A stretch of DNA of 7,993 nt from Deltaproteobacteria bacterium (GTDB lineage: Bacteria > Desulfobacterota > Syntrophia > Syntrophales > UBA2185): the NCBI GenBank assembly GCA_026388495.1, contig JAPLJQ010000103.1, positions 1 through 7,993 on the forward strand, in the 5' to 3' direction. The position numbers were made by a program, and so were the translations under genes. Positions 1 to 5,528 of this stretch are shown here, piece after piece (the first letter of the stretch is position 1; the number at the start of each line of letters is the position of its first letter). Below the pieces are notes generated by a model. That model ran no database searches. It was given only the letters and a program-made list of their open reading frames with translations, and was not told the DNA's origin.

Positions 1-13
1 CATAAGTCGGCAT
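1..13 (-). CDS. 5' end of a probable FmdB-type zinc-ribbon protein (partial)
   Basis: Only the first four codons lie in the window: ATG at 13 reading leftwards gives M-P-T-Y, and the next codon begins with G. A purine-rich Shine-Dalgarno (GGAGGG, plus-strand 18-23) sits four bases upstream of this ATG, which supports a real start. A second possible ATG at position 3 is in another frame and too far from the Shine-Dalgarno. Small regulatory proteins of the FmdB zinc-ribbon family typically begin MPTYEY or MPIYEY, and the partial fifth codon fits E. The start is moderately supported; the family is a guess from four residues and needs the sequence to the left of the window. Confidence 0.35.
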
Positions 14-81
14 ATTTCCCTCCATGATAATTGATGGTTTTTGGAACGTTGAAGCGTTTATTTTTCATAATCCAGAAATCC

Positions 82-133
82 TTAGCCCCGGGCTTCCGCC
101 CGAGTATTACAGCAGGCGCGGGCTAAAGCCTGC
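82..133. repeat. Hairpin-rich intergenic repeat-like element
   Basis: Three nested or adjacent inverted repeats are visible. TTAGCCC (82-88) pairs with GGGCTAA (120-126). CGGGC (89-93) pairs with GCCCG (98-102) around a TTCC tetraloop. GCAGGC (112-117) pairs with GCCTGC (128-133). The alternatives compete for some of the same bases. The stretch is much more GC-rich than the flanking DNA and has no coding potential. It resembles the dispersed hairpin repeats found between genes in many bacterial genomes; copy number cannot be judged from one window. Confidence 0.5.
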
Positions 134-140
134 ATCTACC

Positions 141-174
141 GGTTGCGGCTATCGTTTTCTCCGGCAACCCTTTT
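141..174 (+). terminator. Stem-loop followed by a short T run
   Basis: GGTTGC (141-146) can pair with GCAACC (164-169) across a 17-base loop, and TTTT follows at 171-174. The shape is that of a weak factor-independent terminator on the plus strand. No plus-strand gene ends just upstream in this window, so it may instead be the end of the repeat-like element at 82-133. Confidence 0.2.
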
Positions 175-224
175 GTAACAAATGACATCACGGGCAATTT
201 TCAAAGATCTCCTGTTATCTTTTA

Positions 225-253
225 TTTATACTTTTAACGAATTGGGATATATT
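225..253 (+). promoter_or_regulatory. Candidate sigma70-type promoter for the flavodoxin-like gene
   Basis: TATATT (248-253) is a reasonable -10 box. Seventeen bases upstream is a weak -35 candidate, TTTATA (225-230). This would start transcription near 260 and leave a leader of about 30 bases. A competing possibility is TTGTCA (252-257) with TATTAT (277-282) at a long 19-base spacing, which would give an almost leaderless mRNA. Neither is strong. Confidence 0.2.
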
Positions 254-291
254 GTCAAGAAGTGTGTAAATAAAAATATTATAACAGGAAT

Positions 292-747
292 ATGTCCAGG
301 ATTCTTATTATATATCATTCTCAGACCGGAAACACGGAAAAGATGGCATTAGCTGTCGCCGAAGGCGCCCGCAGCATTGAACAGACGGAAGTGGTTCTGA
401 AAAAAGCTCCGGATGCCACACTCGAAGACCTTTTAGAATCAGATGGTCTGGCAATCGGCACTCCGGAAAACTTCGGCTATATGTCCGGAATGATCAAGGA
501 TTTTTTCGACAGGACATTTTACCCTGCCCGGGATAGCGTTTTCAGAAAACCCTTCGTCATCTTCATCAGTGCCGGCAACGACGGCACCGGCGCCCTGAGA
601 GCCATCGAACGTATCGCCCAGGGATACAAGTTTAAAATGGTCTATCATCCCGTCATCTCCCGGGGAGAGGTTACAGATACAGATCTTGAAAAGTGCCGGG
701 AATTGGGGAATACCCTTGCAGCGGGCTGTCAATTCGGTATTTATTAA
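292..747 (+). CDS. Flavodoxin-like FMN-binding protein
   Basis: This is a 151-residue cytoplasmic protein with a flavodoxin fold. The N-terminal strand runs straight into the FMN phosphate-binding loop S-Q-T-G-N-T (residues 10-15). G-T-P-E-N-F-G-Y (56-63) matches the loop that packs on the isoalloxazine ring, and F-I-S-A-G-N-D-G-T-G (91-100) matches the second flavin-contacting loop. The length suits a single-domain flavodoxin or a small NAD(P)H-dependent FMN reductase; which one is not decidable from sequence. The start is forced because an in-frame stop (271-273) lies just upstream and no other start codon intervenes. The AGGAA at 286-290 is unusually close to the ATG. The gene stands alone, with a convergent operon downstream, and its redox partner is unknown. 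Confidence 0.85.
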   Translation: MSRILIIYHSQTGNTEKMALAVAEGARSIEQTEVVLKKAPDATLEDLLESDGLAIGTPENFGYMSGMIKDFFDRTFYPARDSVFRKPFVIFISAGNDGTGALRAIERIAQGYKFKMVYHPVISRGEVTDTDLEKCRELGNTLAAGCQFGIY

Positions 748-748
748 T

Positions 749-868
749 ACCTGCTTGCATAAGTTCGCGTTGTGTCATTTCGACCGCAGGGAGAAATCTT
801 TTTTAAAATCATATTGATGATTTCTCAGTCACTCTGTTCCTTCGAAATGACATGAATTTAATGCAGGT
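749..868. repeat. Long interrupted palindrome between convergent genes
   Basis: Three sets of inverted arms are nested around a centre near 809. ACCTGC (749-754) pairs with GCAGGT (863-868). TGTCATTTCGA (773-783) pairs exactly with TCGAAATGACA (842-852). GAGAAATC (791-798) pairs with GATTTCTC (819-826). The 11-base arm is perfect. The TGTCATTTCGA...GAGAAATC layout resembles a dispersed intergenic palindrome I recall from several bacterial genomes. It starts one base after the flavodoxin stop region and ends about 20 bases before the end of the dehydrogenase gene, so it may also act as a bidirectional transcription terminator. Confidence 0.75.
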
Positions 869-888
869 TGAACCTAACATGGAGTAAT

Positions 889-1920
889 TCAAACAGATTC
901 ATGGGGCTTGACGATCACCTTCATGGATTCCCCGCCTTCAGCAACAAGTTGAAACCCCAGTCCCGTCTCTTTCAGAGGCAGACGGTGAGTGATCATCTTT
1001 CCGACCGGTACGCGACCGGATCGAATCAGTTCTATGGCCGTCATGGCATCCAGGGGACTGTTTCCGTATGACGGCATCAGCTTGATTTCATTACGCCAGA
1101 ATTCATTGATCGGAACGGCCAGATCAACGCCCGGCTCCGTCGTGGCAAAGCACAGAACCGTGCCGCCGCGATCCACGGATTTCATGGCCTGGTCAAACGC
1201 CGCCGGCGTCCCGGTACAGACAATAACGAGATCGGCAAGCCTGCCGTCATTGATCCGACGCATGCGGGCCGGGATATCATCCCGGGCATGAATCACCTCG
1301 CTTGCCCCCAGTTGCCGTGCCATATTCATTCGGTATTCGCTGATATCCGTGGCGACGATCCGTCCCGCCCCGAGGGTTCGGGCCAATAGCAGATGAAGCA
1401 GTCCCGAAATGCCGCTCCCGAGAATGAGAATGGATTGACCCGGCTGAAGATTCGCCACTCGCTGGCCTCGAACGACGCAGGCCAGCGGTTCGATGAAGAC
1501 GCCGTCTTCAAAAGAAAGTTCATCCGGCAACAGAAAAACGCCTCGATCCACATTAAGTTGCGGTATCCTGACATATTCGCCAAAACCGCCGGGATCGTAA
1601 TTTGTCGTATGGAGCGTCTCGCAGGCCGTATGATAGCCCCTCAGGCAGTAATGGCACGTATTGCAGGGAATGTGGTGAGAGACAAAGACCCTGTCGCCGG
1701 TTCCGTATCGCGTCACCCCTTCTCCTGCTTCGGCAATTTCTCCCGCAATCTCATGACCGAGAACCAGGGGCGCCTTTTTGATACGATACCACTCCATGAC
1801 GTCGCTGCCGCAGATGCCGCTTGCCATGACCCTTACCAGAATCTCACCCGGCCCGATTGCCGGCTTCGGCATCTCCTCCAGACGAACATCCCTGTTGTTG
1901 TAATACATGGCTACGCGCAT
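889..1920 (-). CDS. Zinc-dependent medium-chain dehydrogenase (sorbitol/threonine dehydrogenase-like)
   Basis: The 343-residue protein has the complete medium-chain dehydrogenase layout. Catalytic zinc ligands are C37 (in G-I-C-G-S-D), H56-E57 (in G-H-E) and E144 (in E-P-L-A-C). The structural zinc set is C86, C89, C92 and C100. The Rossmann turn is G168-S-G-I-S-G173, and D192 at the end of the second strand favours NAD+ over NADP+. The C-G-S-D and E-P-L-A signatures place it with polyol and threonine dehydrogenases, oxidising a secondary alcohol to a ketone. It is the second gene of an operon, 19 bases behind the LsrF-like gene, with only a weak Shine-Dalgarno (AGAAGA), so it may depend on read-through translation. 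The substrate is unknown; the neighbour suggests a sugar or sugar-phosphate-derived polyol, which is inference. Confidence 0.9.
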   Translation of the reverse strand: MRVAMYYNNRDVRLEEMPKPAIGPGEILVRVMASGICGSDVMEWYRIKKAPLVLGHEIAGEIAEAGEGVTRYGTGDRVFVSHHIPCNTCHYCLRGYHTACETLHTTNYDPGGFGEYVRIPQLNVDRGVFLLPDELSFEDGVFIEPLACVVRGQRVANLQPGQSILILGSGISGLLHLLLARTLGAGRIVATDISEYRMNMARQLGASEVIHARDDIPARMRRINDGRLADLVIVCTGTPAAFDQAMKSVDRGGTVLCFATTEPGVDLAVPINEFWRNEIKLMPSYGNSPLDAMTAIELIRSGRVPVGKMITHRLPLKETGLGFQLVAEGGESMKVIVKPHESV

Positions 1921-1939
1921 GGTCTTCTACTCTGCTGAT

Positions 1940-2725
1940 TTATTTTTTTAGACTGTTGAAAAGATCATAGGCATCTTTTGGCGTATAATTTTCATGAATG
2001 ACAGCGCGCAATGCCCTGATCATGGCAACCGGATGAGGATTCTGCCAGATATTTCTTCCGAGATTCACACCGATGGCGCCCCGTTGTATCCCGTCATACA
2101 CAAATTCCATGACCTCAAGTTCCGTTTCACACTTTGGTCCGCCCGCCATGACCACCGGTACGGGACAGCCGCAAACAACCCTGTCGAAGTCCTGACACCA
2201 GTACGTCTTGACGACCCGGGCGCCAAGTTCGGCGGCAATGCGGCAGGAGAGCCCCAGGTATCTGGCATCACGTTTTTCCAGTTCCTTGCCAACCGCCGTG
2301 ACCGCCATGACCGGAATTCCGTAATCCTCGCATTGATTGACCAGTCCTGATAGATTTGTCAGAGACTCCCGTTCATAGTCACTGCCCACAAAAATGGATA
2401 TCCCTACAGCACTGGCATTGAGACGGATGATCTCCTCAATAGATGTGGTGATACTCTCATTGGCGAGGTCCTTGCCGATCACGCTGGCGCCGCCCGACAC
2501 CCTGAGAATGATGGGCTTGCTGTTTTGCGGATCCACAGCGGAACGCAATACCCCTCTGGTCACAAAAATGGCATCACAATAGGGAAGAAGGGGCTTGATG
2601 GTTTCCCCCGGTTTCTCCAGACAGGACGTCGGCCCCTGAAAATAGCCATGGTCTATGGGCAGGAAAAAGCAGCGGCCGTCAGGCTGGATCAATTGTGACA
2701 TACGGTTTTTCATTCCCCAATCCAT
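1940..2725 (-). CDS. LsrF/DhnA-family class I aldolase or thiolase
   Basis: This 261-residue cytoplasmic enzyme closely resembles LsrF, the thiolase that handles phosphorylated AI-2 breakdown product, and the wider DhnA class I aldolase family. Shared blocks are D-W-G-M near the start, D25-H26-G-Y-F-Q-G-P-T, T-R-G-V-L-R-S (56-62), G-C-P-V-P-V-V-M-A-G-G (186-196), and L-G-R-N-I-W-Q-N-P-H-P-V-A-M (222-235). K173 in V-V-K-T-Y is the expected Schiff-base or catalytic lysine. Compared with the E. coli protein as I recall it, about 30 N-terminal residues are missing. A strong AGGAGG (plus 2733-2738) seven bases before the ATG confirms the short start. No lsr transporter, kinase or regulator is visible, so an AI-2 role is not shown. 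It may cleave or form another phosphorylated ketose together with the downstream dehydrogenase. Confidence 0.88.
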   Translation of the reverse strand: MDWGMKNRMSQLIQPDGRCFFLPIDHGYFQGPTSCLEKPGETIKPLLPYCDAIFVTRGVLRSAVDPQNSKPIILRVSGGASVIGKDLANESITTSIEEIIRLNASAVGISIFVGSDYERESLTNLSGLVNQCEDYGIPVMAVTAVGKELEKRDARYLGLSCRIAAELGARVVKTYWCQDFDRVVCGCPVPVVMAGGPKCETELEVMEFVYDGIQRGAIGVNLGRNIWQNPHPVAMIRALRAVIHENYTPKDAYDLFNSLKK

Positions 2726-2730
2726 TTCAA

Positions 2731-2739
2731 TACCTCCTC
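2731..2739 (-). promoter_or_regulatory. Strong Shine-Dalgarno of the LsrF-like gene
   Basis: On the minus strand the sequence GAGGAGGTA precedes the ATG at 2725 with about seven intervening bases. It is a near-perfect anti-16S match and fixes the start of the shortened LsrF-like protein. Confidence 0.8.
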
Positions 2740-2746
2740 AAAATCG

Positions 2747-2775
2747 TTTATAAAAAAATGCGGAAAACATGTCTG
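2747..2775 (-). promoter_or_regulatory. Candidate promoter of the aldolase-dehydrogenase operon
   Basis: On the minus strand TATAAA (2752-2747) is a good -10 box and CAGACA lies 17 bases upstream, matching four of six -35 positions. If used, transcription would begin near 2740, leaving a leader of only about 15 bases that still contains the Shine-Dalgarno. The evidence is the motif spacing alone. Confidence 0.3.
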
Positions 2776-2787
2776 CTTTGCCTGGAA

Positions 2788-2797
2788 TTTCATGAAA
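2788..2797. promoter_or_regulatory. Ten-base perfect palindrome in the divergent promoter region
   Basis: TTTCATGAAA is a perfect palindrome placed upstream of the candidate -35 of the minus-strand operon and upstream of the plus-strand promoter. A related half-site, TTTCATGC, occurs at 2829-2836. It could be an operator for a regulator encoded elsewhere, but short AT-rich palindromes also arise by chance. Confidence 0.2.
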
Positions 2798-2836
2798 CGT
2801 CAATCACTGCCCTTGTGTAAGGACATCATTTCATGC

Positions 2837-2865
2837 TTGACTTTTCATACACCTGAACCTATTTT
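2837..2865 (+). promoter_or_regulatory. Candidate sigma70-type promoter for the TPR-phosphoesterase cluster
   Basis: TTGACT (2837-2842) matches five of six -35 positions. It is followed after exactly 17 bases by TATTTT (2860-2865), a four-of-six -10 box. Transcription would start near 2872, about 60 bases before the TPR gene. This is the best promoter-like pair in the window. Confidence 0.45.
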
Positions 2866-2934
2866 CTGTAATACTTACAGGGATCACACAACAAAGTCAA
2901 CTGTGGGGATTTTTTCTTCAAAGGAAACATGACT

Positions 2935-3984
2935 ATGAAAAGCAGGCTGATTGCGGTGATGATTTTTCTTCTGCTCTGTATTCCGGTTTCGGGTTTTTCC
3001 GAAACGACGGAAATCGTATCAGAGGGAATTTACAACATGGGAGACGGGGAAACCCCCGTCATTGCGGAAGGAAAGGCGGTGGAACAGGCAAAGAGGATCG
3101 CCGTTGAACAGGCGGGGACTTACGTCAAAAGCTATTCCAAAGTGAAAAATTTCCAGATTGCGGAAGACGAGGTACAGGTCTTGGCCTCCGGCATAATGGA
3201 GGTCACGGTCCTGGATAAGAAAAGGTCTGTAACGGGAGATGCCATAAAATTCTGGGTCAAGATAAAGGCGGTCGTTCATCCTGACAGGGTGGAAGTTATG
3301 GCGGAAAGAATCAGGGATCAGGGTCTTGCGGAAGATTACGCCAGGATGAAGGATGCCTATGAAAAGAGTCAGAAAGAAATCGAAAACCTGAAAACACAGC
3401 TTGTTTCCTCAAAGGACGAGACAAGCAGGAAACAAATTGTCGCAAACATCACGAAGCAGGAGAGAACCTTTGTGGTCAATCAATGGTTTGAGAAAGGAAT
3501 GCAGTACGCCCTTGCTAACAGGACGGACGATGCCATTGAGGCCTTTTCGCATTCCATAGCGGAAGACCCGCAGATGTTGAAGGCATATGGCCAGAGAGCC
3601 CTGTTATATGCCAAAAGGAAGCAATACAATCTCGCCGTCGCCGACTTCAACAAAATCATTGAAATGAACCCTGACGATCCGAGGGCCTATACCGGTCGCG
3701 GCATTACCTATGGCCGGAGTGGCGAGCACGAAAAAGCGATAGCAGACCTTCATCGGGCCATCGAACTAAAACCAAATGCCCCGAGATTCGCCCTTGCCAG
3801 AATATACGCATCTCTGGGACATTCCTTCAAGGAAACCGGCAAAAATGAAAACGCGAGGACAAGCTTTCAAAAAGCCTGTAAACTGGGCAATCAAATGGCA
3901 TGTAAACAGCTGAAGTCTCTGACTGGCGACCGGCGACCCGGAACCAGGCCCCTTCAAAGAGACATGAACCGTTGGACGCCATAG
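2935..3984 (+). CDS. Exported protein with FlgT/LPP20-like domain, coiled coil and TPRs
   Basis: I chose the ATG at 2935 rather than the one at 2929. AAGGAA (2921-2926) is eight bases from the former and only two from the latter. This gives 349 residues. Residues 1-22 form a signal peptide, with likely cleavage after G-F-S. Residues about 30-125 resemble the N-terminal domain of FlgT/LPP20-type envelope proteins: A-E-G-K-A, then an A-V-E-Q-A-G-T-Y-V helix, a strand-rich half and V-K-I-K-A-V-V. A charged helix at about 130-175 is probably a coiled coil. Four TPR-type helical pairs follow (about 182-213, 214-248, 249-282, 283-320), the last with a Sel1-like A-C-K-L-G-N ending. The protein should be periplasmic and bind partner proteins. 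It is first in a cluster with a membrane phosphoesterase. Its precise role is unknown. Confidence 0.8.
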   Translation: MKSRLIAVMIFLLLCIPVSGFSETTEIVSEGIYNMGDGETPVIAEGKAVEQAKRIAVEQAGTYVKSYSKVKNFQIAEDEVQVLASGIMEVTVLDKKRSVTGDAIKFWVKIKAVVHPDRVEVMAERIRDQGLAEDYARMKDAYEKSQKEIENLKTQLVSSKDETSRKQIVANITKQERTFVVNQWFEKGMQYALANRTDDAIEAFSHSIAEDPQMLKAYGQRALLYAKRKQYNLAVADFNKIIEMNPDDPRAYTGRGITYGRSGEHEKAIADLHRAIELKPNAPRFALARIYASLGHSFKETGKNENARTSFQKACKLGNQMACKQLKSLTGDRRPGTRPLQRDMNRWTP

Positions 3985-3985
3985 G

Positions 3986-3993
3986 AAAGGAGA
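3986..3993 (+). promoter_or_regulatory. Shine-Dalgarno ill-matched to the annotated phosphoesterase ATG
   Basis: AAAGGAGA directly follows the TPR gene's TAG stop (3982-3984), so ribosomes ending there could re-initiate. Its distance to the ATG at 4012 is too long for normal use, whereas the in-frame CTG at 4000 has ideal spacing. Either a rare CTG start is used or the spacing is relaxed. Confidence 0.5.
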
Positions 3994-4011
3994 CGCTTTC
4001 TGCAGTCGGCA

Positions 4012-5148
4012 ATGGCCCTTTTTATCATCACATTTATATTCATTTACGGTGGGATGCATCTTTATCTCTTTGCGAAGATGAAGAGTGCCGTCCCGTTAGG
4101 TACGGGAAGTACTGTCGGCCTGATGATGCTGTTTGCAATCATGATTTTTGCTCCAATCGCCGTGCGGATTCTGGAGCAACGCGGTCTGGATGCCCCGGCT
4201 CGTTTCACCGCTTACACAGGATATATCTGGATGGGCGTGCTTTTCATGTTTTTTGTTGTGTCCCTCATGCTCGATCTTTACCGATTCATGGTTCATGCGG
4301 GGACCGTTACGGTTTCCGTCAGATTCTCCCACCTGAACCCATCCCCGTTATTGACCTTCATATTATCGCTCGTGGTTTCAGTTGGCATCAACATGTACGG
4401 TTACGTCGAGGCAAAAAACCCGCGTACAGAAATGCTCTCCATTGAATCCGCCAGGATTCCGGAGAACATCGGCAAAATCAGAATCGTGCAGATCTCCGAT
4501 GTTCATATCGGAATCATTATCGGAGAGAAACGCCTTAAAAGAATCGTTGACGCGATAAAAAAAGCAGAGCCCGATATTCTGGTTTCAACGGGTGATCTCC
4601 TGGACGGTCAGATCAATAACCTCGTTGAACCCATGAAACTTTTAAGAAGCATAGAACCCCGATACGGAAAATTCGCCATCACGGGGAATCATGAATTCTA
4701 TGCAGGCGTTCACGAATCCGTCGATTTCATGAAAGACTCGGGTTTTACAGTCCTGAGAGGTGAGGGAAAGACGATCGCAGGGCTGATTAATATTGTGGGG
4801 CTTGATGATCCTGCGGGGAGACGGTACGGTCTTGCCAGAGAGGTTTCGGAAAGACAACTGTTATCTCAGTTTCCCCGGGAATACTTTACACTGCTCCTCA
4901 AACATCAGCCCGTTGTGAACACCGATGCTCACGGGTTGTTCGATCTGCAGCTTTCCGGACATACCCATCAGGGACAGATATTTCCTTTCAGTCTGATTAC
5001 CCGTATCTTTTTCCCCAACCACGGGGGGTATTTTAACCTGCCCAACCAATCCGTTCTATATGTGAACCGGGGAACGGGGACATGGGGACCGCCAATCCGA
5101 TTTCTTTCTCCCCCGGAAATTACGGTCATTGATCTGGTTCACAAGTAA
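4012..5148 (+). CDS. Integral-membrane calcineurin-like metallophosphoesterase
   Basis: This 378-residue protein has four predicted membrane helices (about 2-20, 34-53, 69-89, 111-130) followed by a YkuE/YaeI-type phosphoesterase domain. The metal-binding motifs are all intact: D163-V-H165, G-D195, G-N226-H227-E, H298 in L-K-H-Q-P, and G-H317-T-H319. The family cleaves phosphomonoesters or phosphodiesters, and some members act on lipid pyrophosphates such as UDP-diacylglucosamine; the substrate here is unknown. It follows the TPR gene by 27 bases. The start is uncertain: a strong AAAGGAGA (3986-3993) lies 18 bases before this ATG but six bases before an in-frame CTG at 4000, which would add four residues. 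Confidence 0.87.
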   Translation: MALFIITFIFIYGGMHLYLFAKMKSAVPLGTGSTVGLMMLFAIMIFAPIAVRILEQRGLDAPARFTAYTGYIWMGVLFMFFVVSLMLDLYRFMVHAGTVTVSVRFSHLNPSPLLTFILSLVVSVGINMYGYVEAKNPRTEMLSIESARIPENIGKIRIVQISDVHIGIIIGEKRLKRIVDAIKKAEPDILVSTGDLLDGQINNLVEPMKLLRSIEPRYGKFAITGNHEFYAGVHESVDFMKDSGFTVLRGEGKTIAGLINIVGLDDPAGRRYGLAREVSERQLLSQFPREYFTLLLKHQPVVNTDAHGLFDLQLSGHTHQGQIFPFSLITRIFFPNHGGYFNLPNQSVLYVNRGTGTWGPPIRFLSPPEITVIDLVHK

Positions 5149-5215
5149 AAAAGGCCCCGCAGGAAAAGAAGAGAGCCGGAAAACTGGTTTATTCAAAGTT
5201 CTCGGAGAGTGTCTC

Positions 5216-5488
5216 ATGAAGAAATTTCTATGGTTTCTGGTCGGCATGGCCGTCATTATATCCATACCGATCATGTTATTCAGCGGGAGAACGCCCCCGG
5301 AAAAAACACCGGAGAAGGGAATCGAAATCCGGCAAGATCAGGCTCCGAAACCGGGTACTGTCAGCGATATGAAACCCCCGGTTCACGGGGAGGCGCTTCC
5401 CGGCAAGGCAGCAATGGATAAGAGGCAGAACATGGGAAATGCAGCTACGGTCAAAGAATTTCCGACGAAAAGGGTGTCGGAAAAATAA
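5216..5488 (+). CDS. Small single-pass membrane protein with proline/lysine-rich tail
   Basis: The open frame extends upstream to 5129, inside the phosphoesterase gene, but GGAGAG (5204-5209) lies six bases before the ATG at 5216, which gives a 90-residue product. Residues 1-4 are basic and 5-23 form one hydrophobic helix (rich in L, V, I and M), acting as an uncleaved anchor or signal. The remainder is hydrophilic, low-complexity and rich in P, K, E and G, with no recognised domain or catalytic motif. It would expose about 65 disordered residues, most likely on the periplasmic side. It is third in the cluster, 67 bases after the phosphoesterase gene. I do not recognise the family, and function is unknown. 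Confidence 0.6.
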   Translation: MKKFLWFLVGMAVIISIPIMLFSGRTPPEKTPEKGIEIRQDQAPKPGTVSDMKPPVHGEALPGKAAMDKRQNMGNAATVKEFPTKRVSEK

Positions 5489-5528
5489 GACCCGCATCGA
5501 TCAAACCGAAAGGACGTGTTTTTTCAAA

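Larger units (their letters stand above)
14..291. other. Intergenic region between divergent genes
   Basis: This stretch separates the minus-strand gene starting at 13 from the flavodoxin gene at 292. The left half holds the GC-rich hairpins at 82-174. The right half (about 196-291) is AT-rich and probably carries the promoter of the flavodoxin gene. I see no convincing open reading frame and no tRNA-like structure here. Confidence 0.6.

Noticed and set aside
439..732. A 97-residue minus-strand open frame
   Set aside because: It is antisense to the flavodoxin gene and has no plausible motif or Shine-Dalgarno.
1393..1938. A 181-residue plus-strand open frame
   Set aside because: It lies wholly antisense to the zinc dehydrogenase gene, which has all expected metal and cofactor motifs; the antisense product resembles nothing.
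1940..2725. Part of an AI-2 (lsr) uptake and processing operon
   Set aside because: No transporter, LsrK-type kinase, LsrG or LsrR is present nearby; only the LsrF-like enzyme matches.
2935..3000. Lipoprotein signal with the cysteine at residue 15 of the TPR protein
   Set aside because: The residues before it (L-L-L) do not fit a lipobox, and the hydrophobic core continues past it to a standard cleavage site after G-F-S.
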